From contig CAZNYN010000005.1 in the NCBI GenBank assembly GCA_964577295.1, forward strand, positions 27,598-91,597: a stretch of DNA of 64,000 bases. The letters are read 5' to 3'. Below are positions 16,084 to 23,280 of the stretch, in pieces. The translations under genes and the position numbers were made by a program. Positions within the stretch are counted from its first letter, which is position 1. Each line of letters opens with the position of its first letter. This stretch comes from CAZNYN01 sp964577295. Its GTDB lineage: Bacteria > Synergistota > Synergistia > Synergistales > Synergistaceae. Under the pieces are notes generated by a model. That model did not search any database, had not been told where the DNA came from, and saw only the letters and a list, made by a program, of their open reading frames with translations.

Positions 16084-18099
16084 TTGACTTTGAAAATAGC
16101 ATTAATAGGAAATCCAAACTGCGGAAAGACTACTATGTACAATGCTTTAACCGGCAGTACACAGTATGTGGGAAACTGGCCCGGCGTGACTGTTGAGAAG
16201 AAGGAGGGCGTTATAAAGGGAATGAAGGATGCCCTGCTCGTCGACCTTCCCGGAATATATTCCCTCTCTCCCTATACGCTTGAAGAGAGAATAACAAGGG
16301 ATTATCTGACTGACGATAAACCCGACGCGATCATTAATATTGTGGACTCTACAAATATAGAGCGCAGTCTATACCTTACAACACAGCTTTTGGAGCTGAA
16401 TCTTCCCGTTGTAGTAGCTCTCAACATGACGGATCTCGTTGAAAAGGCGGGAGACGTGATAGACGCGAAAAGGATTTCCGCCGAGCTTGAGTGCCCCGTA
16501 GTTAAGACCTCAGCCGCGGAGGGCATTGGGCTCAAGGAGCTTATCAAGACGGCATCGGAAGCTGCCTCTGCCTATGAAGCCAAGAAAAGCCCCGTGACTT
16601 TCAGCGATAAGGTGGAAAGGGCTCTTCTTAAAATCGAAGCCATGGCCACAAAAGCTGCAAACGGTCACAGTCTAAGGTGGGTATCCGTAAATCTTTTCAG
16701 CCGTGACGCTGTATTAAGAGAGCATCTGCCTATTGATACAATGACTTTATTCGAGATAGACAAGGTTATTGCCGAGTGTGAAAAGGAACTTGACGATGAT
16801 TCGGAGAGTATTATAGCCAACGAGAGGTATGCGGCAATAGACTCGATAGTTAAGAATAGCGTAATCAGAAAAAATGCGGCATCTCTCTCTTGCTCCGACA
16901 AAATAGACAGAATTGTGACAAACAGGCTCCTGGGGCTTCCCATTTTCTTTCTCATTATGTGGGCAGTCTACTACATATCCATTCAAACATTGGGAGATTA
17001 CACCATTGGCTGGACGGAGGTTCTATTCGGAGAGATTCTAGGCGGCAATGCCTCGGCCTGGATGGAAGCAAATAACGTTGCACCATGGCTTCAGTCTATG
17101 GTAACGGATGGCGTTATCGGCGGAGTGGGAGCTGTCATGGGGTTCGTCCCCCAGCTTATGATTTTGTTTTTCTTTATCTCTTTTCTTGAGGACTGCGGCT
17201 ATATGGCACGAGTCGCTTTTATTATGGACAGGATATTCCGCCAGTTCGGGCTTTCCGGCAAATCTTTTATTCCCATGCTTGTCGGAACGGGATGCTCCGT
17301 GCCAGGCATTATGGCATCGCGTACGATAGAGAACGACATGGACAGGAAACTTACCATCATGCTCACGCCCTTTATTCCATGCGGCGCAAAGCTCCCCGTT
17401 TTCGCACTCTTTGTGGCTACATTTTTCCCCACACAGCCGTGGGTTGGCCCGTCAATGTACATTCTCGGCATTTCCATGGTAATTATTTCCGGCATCATCC
17501 TCAAAAGGACAAGATTGTTTACCGGAGACCCCGCCCCGTTTGTAATGGAGCTTCCGAGCTACAGAATGCCTAGGCTTAAAGGTGTGCTAATACATGTCTG
17601 GGATCGCGCCAAGGCCTTTATTATCAAGGCTGGAACCGTGATATTCCTTGCTGCGGGGCTTGTATGGTTTCTTCAGGCTTTCAACTGGTCGCTTGAGCTT
17701 GCGGATGCGGATAAGAGTATACTCGCATCTCTCGGCGGAATGATTGCTCCGATTTTCGCACCACTCGGCTTTGGCACATGGCAGTCGGCAATGGCGGTAA
17801 TCACGGGGTTTCTGGCAAAAGAAGCTGTCGTTGCAACTTACGGCGTTCTTTTCGGGCTAGGTGAGATTTCGGAAGAAGACCCGCATCTTATCTCTCACAT
17901 ATCACAGATGTTCACTCCCGTCAGCGCATACGCATTTATGGTATTTACGCTGTTGGCTTCTCCCTGTTTTGCGGCACTCGGAGCAATAAGGAGCGAAATG
18001 GGATCTTGGAAATGGACTTTCTTCGCAATGGCATGGCAGACCGGCAGCGCGTACATTTTGGCACTTCTTATCTATCAGATAGGAATGAGAATTTTATAG
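16084..18099 (+). CDS. feoB: Ferrous iron transport protein FeoB
   Basis: 671 residues from TTG 16084, chosen because AGGAGGG (16071-16077) is 6 nt upstream. The N-terminal G domain shows GNPNCGKTT, DLPG and NMTD motifs with the FeoB-specific NWPGVTVEKKEG switch region. A helical insert follows, then a membrane domain of about eight helices with two Gate motifs (GCSVPGIMASR and SPCFAALGAIR). It imports Fe2+ across the inner membrane. Two feoA genes lie upstream and a Cys-rich partner downstream. Confidence 0.95.
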   Translation: MTLKIALIGNPNCGKTTMYNALTGSTQYVGNWPGVTVEKKEGVIKGMKDALLVDLPGIYSLSPYTLEERITRDYLTDDKPDAIINIVDSTNIERSLYLTTQLLELNLPVVVALNMTDLVEKAGDVIDAKRISAELECPVVKTSAAEGIGLKELIKTASEAASAYEAKKSPVTFSDKVERALLKIEAMATKAANGHSLRWVSVNLFSRDAVLREHLPIDTMTLFEIDKVIAECEKELDDDSESIIANERYAAIDSIVKNSVIRKNAASLSCSDKIDRIVTNRLLGLPIFFLIMWAVYYISIQTLGDYTIGWTEVLFGEILGGNASAWMEANNVAPWLQSMVTDGVIGGVGAVMGFVPQLMILFFFISFLEDCGYMARVAFIMDRIFRQFGLSGKSFIPMLVGTGCSVPGIMASRTIENDMDRKLTIMLTPFIPCGAKLPVFALFVATFFPTQPWVGPSMYILGISMVIISGIILKRTRLFTGDPAPFVMELPSYRMPRLKGVLIHVWDRAKAFIIKAGTVIFLAAGLVWFLQAFNWSLELADADKSILASLGGMIAPIFAPLGFGTWQSAMAVITGFLAKEAVVATYGVLFGLGEISEEDPHLISHISQMFTPVSAYAFMVFTLLASPCFAALGAIRSEMGSWKWTFFAMAWQTGSAYILALLIYQIGMRIL

Positions 18100-18114
18100 A
18101 AAGGTTGATGAAAC

Positions 18115-18282
18115 ATGGGAACATTTATTACGGCTGTTTTGGTTTTTGCGGCACTTGCAGGAGCTCTCTATTTTGTGATAAAGAGTAAGGCTGACGGCAA
18201 AAGCTCCTGCGGATGCGGCGGAAGCTGCGGCGGCGGGTGTCCCGGATGCGGGAATCATTCAACAAAGCCTTTGGCAAAATAA
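18115..18282 (+). CDS. FeoB-associated Cys-rich membrane protein
   Basis: 55 residues: an N-terminal membrane helix (about 3-22), then a KSKADGK linker and a tail with SCGCGGSCGGGCPGCG, seen with FeoB in many anaerobes. It starts 15 nt after the feoB stop, with GAAAGG upstream. The six Cys may bind iron or an Fe-S cluster (inference). A different frame through the same bases has no family features. Confidence 0.85.
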   Translation: MGTFITAVLVFAALAGALYFVIKSKADGKSSCGCGGSCGGGCPGCGNHSTKPLAK

Positions 18283-18566
18283 GACAGTACCTTCTCCGAT
18301 CAAATCTCTTCAACACTCTTCTATTTCTTCTTTCCTGCGGGGCCCCACACTCTCCGCAGGCGGCTTTATCGAAGGCATACCTCCAATATATATGCCAAAG
18401 CACTCTCCCTAAGGCCGCGGACATACCAACCTCCGCGGCCCGGCTTCATAAATCATTCATACAAACGATACTGAAGTGATACACGAATTTATAAAAATAA
18501 AAATGTCGAAGTGAATTTTTTATTCTTTTCATACTTTCTTCGGCTTCCGCACAGAGGTGAAAACAT
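18283..18566 (+). other. Gene-free stretch with several hairpins
   Basis: I see no gene here. Inverted repeats are CCTGCGG / CCGCAGG (18334-18340 and 18354-18360), GGCATA / TATGCC (18374-18379 and 18391-18396) and a perfect 8-bp GGCCGCGG / CCGCGGCC (18413-18420 and 18433-18440). None has a good T-run. The region could be an untranslated leader of the next gene or a processed 3' end of the feo message. Confidence 0.5.
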
Positions 18567-19211
18567 ATGAGTTTTGAAAGGCTGATTGCTTTCCACTGCG
18601 CCCCCGCGCTGGCCGGAGTGAAACCGGCGAATATGTTTACGTGGCACGGCGGGCAAAAAAGTATTATAGAGCACTACAAAGAGAGGCTTGGTATGTGCGG
18701 AATAGATGTAGAAGAACTCTGCGGATGCGAGAAGTATTCTCTCATCTTTATATATCGCAGGGAAATGCTCGAAAGGCATTTAGCTCTTCCCGGAGCGGAA
18801 GAGATTTTATCTTCCGAGGGGTATAAAGCGGGAAGTTCTCTTGACTGCAAAGTCGGAGTGCTGAAGGATCGGCTTAAGCGATCAAAAACATTCCCCCACG
18901 AGATAGGTCTTTTCCTAGGCTATCCTGTCGAGGATGTTATCGGTTTTATTGCAAATAAAGGAGAGCGATGCAAATTTTGCGGTAACTGGAAAGTCTACGG
19001 AGATAAAGAGAGGGCCATATCCGCATTTAAGCTTTATGACGACTGCAGAGATTTTTTCTGTTCAAAACTTTCAAGCGGATGCGAACTCACGGAAATCATA
19101 CATTCCGCACGCAGCGGAACAGAGAAGGAGGCACGGAACTATTATGAGCAAAACAGCTGTAATATACTGGAGCGCAACAGGCAATACGGAGTTAATGGCG
19201 GAACATATTAA
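18567..19211 (+). CDS. DUF3793 family protein
   Basis: 214 residues, cytoplasmic, no signal peptide. It matches the pattern of DUF3793 proteins: CAPALAGVKPANM near the start, a central FPHEIGLFLGYPVEDVIGFI, and a CKFCGNWKVYGD motif that could bind metal. Function is unknown. These genes often sit beside flavodoxin and Feo genes, as here: the flavodoxin starts inside its last 68 nt. A role in iron or redox handling is inferred only from context. Confidence 0.85.
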   Translation: MSFERLIAFHCAPALAGVKPANMFTWHGGQKSIIEHYKERLGMCGIDVEELCGCEKYSLIFIYRREMLERHLALPGAEEILSSEGYKAGSSLDCKVGVLKDRLKRSKTFPHEIGLFLGYPVEDVIGFIANKGERCKFCGNWKVYGDKERAISAFKLYDDCRDFFCSKLSSGCELTEIIHSARSGTEKEARNYYEQNSCNILERNRQYGVNGGTY

Positions 19212-19581
19212 GAAGGGCATTGCGAGCGCAGGCAGAGAGGCATACATCTTCACTGTGGGAGAATTTGGGAACAAAGATACGGGAGACTATGAAAAAATTG
19301 CCTTCGGATGTCCCTCTATGGGCAATGAAGTGCTTGAGGAAAATGAGTTTGAACCATTCTTCGCCTCGATAGAACAGTTGCTCCCCAACAAACAGGTTGC
19401 TCTCTTCGGTTCATACGGATGGGGCGACGGAGAGTGGATGAGAAATTGGGAAGAGCGGGTAAGAAGTGCGGGGGCGGTATTGTTTGAAGAGGGACTGATC
19501 GTCAACATGACACCTGACGAATCAGACAGTATAAAATGTTATGAGTTTGGCAGAAGGTTTGGAGAGTATAACGAGAAATAG
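19144..19581 (+). CDS. Flavodoxin
   Basis: 145 residues from ATG 19144, with AAGGAGG about 12 nt upstream. The FMN phosphate loop reads YWSATGNTELMA, followed by FGCPSMGNE and FGSYGWGDGEWM, which place the isoalloxazine ring. It is a one-electron carrier that replaces ferredoxin when iron is scarce. It overlaps the DUF3793 gene by 68 nt, which suggests coupled translation and co-regulation with the iron locus upstream. Confidence 0.93.
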   Translation: MSKTAVIYWSATGNTELMAEHIKKGIASAGREAYIFTVGEFGNKDTGDYEKIAFGCPSMGNEVLEENEFEPFFASIEQLLPNKQVALFGSYGWGDGEWMRNWEERVRSAGAVLFEEGLIVNMTPDESDSIKCYEFGRRFGEYNEK

Positions 19582-19626
19582 GAGCGGCGAATAGCTGTTA
19601 AAAATTCGGCAGATAATTCGTAAACA

Positions 19627-19659
19627 TGCGGAAGAGGGGCTGTAAACCTTTCTTCCGCA
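19627..19659. terminator. Hairpin between convergent flavodoxin and znuB
   Basis: A 9-bp stem TGCGGAAGA / TCTTCCGCA with a 15-nt loop. An AT-rich tail follows on the plus side, without a clean T-run. A weak bidirectional terminator is likely. Confidence 0.5.
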
Positions 19660-19666
19660 ATAATTA

Positions 19667-20509
19667 TTAAGGGCGGCGGCAAATCTGCAAACCGCTCTCT
19701 TTTGCGGCTCCGATACAGAAAAATATGGCGAATACCGCCAAATTCACAACTATTATGCTTGCTCCTGCAGGTATCGAAAGAACGTAGGAGAAAACCATAC
19801 CTACAAAGAAGCAGAATACAGAAATCAACCCCGAACAGACAACCACGCTCTTGAAGCTGCGGCAGCATCTCATCGCTGAGAGGGCGGGAAAAACGATAAG
19901 GCTTGATATAAGCATCGTGCCCATAATTCTCATCCCAACAACTATAGTAACCGCGGTCAGCACCGCTATCAATGTATTGTACATCCCTACATTTACCCCC
20001 GAAGCCTTGGCAAAGCTCTCGTCAAAGGTCACTGCGAATACTTTGTTATAGAACAGTATAAACATTGTAAGCACTGATGCGGAGAGTGTGAGGCTCAAGT
20101 AGACATCTCCCTTATCCATGGCCAGAATACTTCCGAACATGTAGTTAAAAACATCCACATTCAGCCCGTTTGAAAGAGAAGCGGCTATAATTCCCGCCGC
20201 AAGAGCTGAACTTGATATAACCGCAATGGCAGCGTCTCCCTTTATTCTGCTCTTCTCGTTTATCTTCAGAAGCATCAATGCTGCGGCAATCATCACCGGT
20301 ACAGAGACGGCAAGAGGCGCGGCCCCTATTACAAGAGCAATGCAAAGAGAGCCGAATCCGACATGTCCCAGCCCGTCCCCGATCATGGAGTACCTTTTGA
20401 GAACGAGGCTCACGCCCAGCAGCGCCGCACAAAGAGATACAGCCGTGCCGACAACGATGGCTCTCACTATGAATTGGTATGAAAATATCTCAGTGATTAT
20501 AGCAGTCAT
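19667..20509 (-). CDS. znuB: Zinc/manganese ABC transporter permease
   Basis: 280 residues from ATG 20509; a TTG three codons earlier (20518) is also possible and closer to the GGGAGA site. Several membrane helices and the ABC-3 family features are visible: VVGTAVSLCAALLGVSLVLKR split across the first helices, YSMIGDGLGHVGFG, and LISSLIVFPALSAM. It forms the channel of the zinc importer with ZnuC and ZnuA. The gene overlaps znuC. Confidence 0.9.
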   Translation of the reverse strand: MTAIITEIFSYQFIVRAIVVGTAVSLCAALLGVSLVLKRYSMIGDGLGHVGFGSLCIALVIGAAPLAVSVPVMIAAALMLLKINEKSRIKGDAAIAVISSSALAAGIIAASLSNGLNVDVFNYMFGSILAMDKGDVYLSLTLSASVLTMFILFYNKVFAVTFDESFAKASGVNVGMYNTLIAVLTAVTIVVGMRIMGTMLISSLIVFPALSAMRCCRSFKSVVVCSGLISVFCFFVGMVFSYVLSIPAGASIIVVNLAVFAIFFCIGAAKESGLQICRRP

Positions 20510-21203
20510 ACTCTGCAAACTTTCTCCCTATATCGGATTTCAGATAATCTTCCGACGTGCCGAAAAATAGCGCGCCGCGCCCCATGTGAAGTATCTTCCC
20601 CGCATTCTCCGCGGCAAACTTAATATTGTGCGAAACCATTATAGTTGTAAGAGCCCTCTTCCTATTCAATGAAAGAAGCACAGAAGCAAACTCGGAGCTT
20701 ATAACAGGGTCAAGACCGGACGCAGGCTCATCAAGCACAAGCAGCTTCTTTGCGGCACACAGTGCGCGGGCGAGGAGTACTCTCTGTTGCTGTCCGCCCG
20801 ACAAATCTCTGTACGAATGTTTTCTCATGTTTATGACGGAAAGTTCCTCCATGCACTTATCGGCGACAGATCTGCACGATTTTGTGTAAAAGGGCAGCCT
20901 GCCCAACGATGCGGCACAGCCCGACAGCACAACTTCCTCCACGCTTGCGGGAAAATCTTTCTGCGCCTGGCTCTGCTGAGGCAGATAGCCTATATCGCCG
21001 CGGCATAGTCCCCCGAGCAGGGATACGGAACCGGCAGAAAGGGGGGCAAGTCCCAGAAGCGCTTTTACCAAAGTGCTTTTGCCCGATCCGTTCTCTCCGA
21101 CCACTGCAAGAAAGTCCCCCTCTTCCAAATCGAAGGAGACATTGGATACGACATCATATCCGTCATAGGAGACAGAGGCGTTTTCCACTTTCAGAATTAT
21201 CAT
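20490..21203 (-). CDS. znuC: Zinc ABC transporter ATP-binding protein
   Basis: 237 residues. Walker A GENGSGKST, signature LSGGQQQR, Walker B LLVLDEP and a switch histidine in MVSHN are present. The start overlaps the znuA stop by 4 nt. It powers metal import through the permease encoded next. Confidence 0.92.
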   Translation of the reverse strand: MIILKVENASVSYDGYDVVSNVSFDLEEGDFLAVVGENGSGKSTLVKALLGLAPLSAGSVSLLGGLCRGDIGYLPQQSQAQKDFPASVEEVVLSGCAASLGRLPFYTKSCRSVADKCMEELSVINMRKHSYRDLSGGQQQRVLLARALCAAKKLLVLDEPASGLDPVISSEFASVLLSLNRKRALTTIMVSHNIKFAAENAGKILHMGRGALFFGTSEDYLKSDIGRKFAEYDCYNH

Positions 21204-22186
21204 TTTAGCCCCTCTTTTAAGTTCGCCAAGTTTTCTCTCATCATCGAAAGATACGTAACATTTTTGTTAAAGTCCTCTTTGGAAATATTATGGCAGGAAC
21301 GAAGCGGAAGCATCTTTGCTCCCGTCTCTGCACTTATAAGACGGGCAACTTTAGGCGCGGTAAGCTCTTCAAAATATATTACGGGAATTTTCTTAGCCCT
21401 TATCTCGTCTATTAGAAAAGCCACTTTTTTCGCGCTTGGGTCGGAATCCGCCGCGCAGGAATCGTGGGCAGCATAGGCTGTAAGTCCGTATCTTGTCATA
21501 AAGTAGTGAAAGGCATTGCGTCCTCCAAGAACAACTTCATGCCTTGCGGCGGACTTCACCGCTTCTTTAAATTCGGAGTCCAGAGAGGCAAGCTCCTTTT
21601 TGTAAGATTCTCCGTTTTTTCTGTACTCATCCGCATTGGATGGATCTGCCTCACAAAGCGCCAGCACTATATTATCAGCCATAATTGCCGCATTGTTCGG
21701 ATCTGTCCATATATGAGGGTCAAGTGAGTGGAGATGATGGGAGTGTTCGCTCTCATGCTCATCTTCGTGCTCGTGATTTTCGTCATGTGAGTGAGCATCT
21801 TCCCCATCCGAAAGCTTTATATTGCGCGACAGATCCGCAGCCTTAAGATTTCCATTCTCCGACGAGGAAATGATTCTCTCCGCCCACGGCTCCATATACT
21901 TTCCCGTGTAGAGGAAAATATCCGCCTTCTCTATCTTCATAATATCGGCGGGAGATGGCTCATAAGTATGGCTCTCGGCACCAGGTGGGAGCAGAAGTTC
22001 CACTTCGGCGCGGCTTCCTGCTATATTACGCGCAAAATCATATTGGGGAAAAAGTGTCGCCACAATCTTGATGCCTTTAACTTCGGAGGCTTTCGAACTC
22101 TGATGGCTCTTCACGTCACGAGACAAAAAAATACCTGCGCACAAGAGAAGCAGAACAACCGATACGGCAGCGATAATCTTCTTCAT
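21200..22186 (-). CDS. znuA: Zinc ABC transporter substrate-binding protein
   Basis: 328 residues with an N-terminal hydrophobic signal or anchor (about 5-22). The cluster A-I metal-binding family is clear: LFPQYDFARNIAG, LLPPGAESHTYEPSP (first His ligand) and LDPHIWTDPNNA (second). Between them is a His/Asp/Glu-rich loop (about 129-155: HSHDENHEHEDEH and onward), typical of zinc-specific members. It overlaps both zur (4 nt) and znuC (4 nt), so all four genes form one operon. Confidence 0.93.
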   Translation of the reverse strand: MKKIIAAVSVVLLLLCAGIFLSRDVKSHQSSKASEVKGIKIVATLFPQYDFARNIAGSRAEVELLLPPGAESHTYEPSPADIMKIEKADIFLYTGKYMEPWAERIISSSENGNLKAADLSRNIKLSDGEDAHSHDENHEHEDEHESEHSHHLHSLDPHIWTDPNNAAIMADNIVLALCEADPSNADEYRKNGESYKKELASLDSEFKEAVKSAARHEVVLGGRNAFHYFMTRYGLTAYAAHDSCAADSDPSAKKVAFLIDEIRAKKIPVIYFEELTAPKVARLISAETGAKMLPLRSCHNISKEDFNKNVTYLSMMRENLANLKEGLK

Positions 22187-22614
22187 TCCGCGTCCCTCTC
22201 CCTCTGAGCTTTACGGCATAGAGAACATCTTCCGTAAAAGACCGTCTTAAACTTATTTATCTCAAAGTCATGTTCCTCTTCTATATGTTCCGATATCTTG
22301 TCAAGCAGAGAGCACTCAAGGTGAAATAAAGAGCCGCAGACATCGCACTTCATGTGGTAATGGTTTCTGCACGACTCGCTGTCGCCGACATATTCATAAC
22401 ACGCGCTCGAACCGTCGACGGACGAATACTTACGAAGCACACCCTCCTCCGCAAGTTTTTCAAAATACCTGTATATCGTAGCCTTTCCTATTCGCACGCC
22501 GTCACCCTTGAGAGCGTCGAATACATCATCCGCCGTGAGATGCGCGCCCTTTCTCCCCGATATATATTCACGTATGAGCTTTCTGGGACCTGTTTCATAA
22601 CTTTTCGGATACAT
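22183..22614 (-). CDS. zur: Fur-family regulator, probably Zur
   Basis: 143 residues from ATG 22614, with GAGG about 10 nt upstream. The winged-helix region includes LTADDVFDALKGDGVRIGKATIYRYFEKL; the dimerisation and metal-binding part has HYHMKCDVCGSLFHLEC and a C-terminal CSLC, giving the two CxxC pairs of structural zinc. It heads the znuACB operon, which favours zinc sensing over iron. The promoter and a candidate self-operator lie directly upstream. Confidence 0.9.
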   Translation of the reverse strand: MYPKSYETGPRKLIREYISGRKGAHLTADDVFDALKGDGVRIGKATIYRYFEKLAEEGVLRKYSSVDGSSACYEYVGDSESCRNHYHMKCDVCGSLFHLECSLLDKISEHIEEEHDFEINKFKTVFYGRCSLCRKAQRERDAE

Positions 22615-22636
22615 CGAACCAACCTCGAAAATAAAA

Positions 22637-22682
22637 TTGAGAATCAGAATCAAATTATATGTACAAAGACATGATTTGGCAA
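22637..22682 (-). promoter_or_regulatory. zur-znu promoter with overlapping candidate Zur site
   Basis: On the minus strand: TTGCCA (22682-22677), 17 nt, TATAAT (22659-22654). Directly downstream is TTGATTCTGATTCTCAA (complement of 22637-22653), with TTGA/TCAA ends and an internal TGATTC repeat. It covers the predicted transcription start, as expected for an autoregulated repressor. The promoter is strong; the operator assignment is inference. Confidence 0.7.
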
Positions 22683-22719
22683 GAAAAATAATGCGGCGGA
22701 GCTTTTCGCCCTGCCGCAT
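22683..22719 (-). terminator. Terminator after gspG
   Basis: ATGCGGC / GCCGCAT stem (22691-22697 and 22713-22719) followed on the minus strand by TATTTTTC. It abuts the zur promoter and insulates that operon from gspG. Confidence 0.65.
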
Positions 22720-22748
22720 CTTTAATATTATAAAATTCTGTCAGTTTT

Positions 22749-23192
22749 TTATTCCCAGTTTGTGATATCGGCGTTCTTTCCCTCTCCGCCCTCTTGACCG
22801 TCAGGGCCGTAGGAGTAGATATCAAAATCACCGTGCTGTCCCGGGCACTCATAGATGAACTGACGTCCCCATGCGTCCTTGGGCATCTTTTTCATATATC
22901 CGCCGCTCTTATAATTAAGAGGCTCGGGGGGCATTGTCGGAGCCTTCACAAGAGCTTCCAGCCCCTGATCCGTCGTGGGATAGAAGCCGTTGTCGAGCTG
23001 AAAGAGCCCCAGAACCTGCTCAAGCTGTGCTATCTGTGTGGCTGTAGTCTTACGCTTTGCATCGTCGCTCTGACCTATGAGTTTAGGACCTACAAGAGCC
23101 GAGAGCAGACCTATGATTACAACGACAACCATTATTTCGATGAGAGTAAAGCCGCTGTGCCTTCTTGCCGCACCTTTTCCTTCTCTTCTCAT
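22749..23192 (-). CDS. gspG: Type II secretion major pseudopilin GspG-like
   Basis: 147 residues. A short basic leader ends in G before FTLIEIMVVVVIIGLLSALVGPKLIG, the class III signal cut by prepilin peptidase, with Glu at mature position 5. The C-terminal part has the GspG hallmarks QLDNGFYPTTDQGLEALV, WGRQFIYECPG and DIYSYGPDGQEGG (calcium-site region). GGAGG lies 7 nt before the ATG. No other secretion genes are nearby, so it is an orphan here. Confidence 0.93.
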   Translation of the reverse strand: MRREGKGAARRHSGFTLIEIMVVVVIIGLLSALVGPKLIGQSDDAKRKTTATQIAQLEQVLGLFQLDNGFYPTTDQGLEALVKAPTMPPEPLNYKSGGYMKKMPKDAWGRQFIYECPGQHGDFDIYSYGPDGQEGGEGKNADITNWE

Positions 23193-23280
23193 AAAAGCAC
23201 CTCCGAATATTTATATCTGACTGACATTATAGTCTTTTTTAATCCTGCTGTCCCATGCAAAATTTTAAAATTAAGATCGC

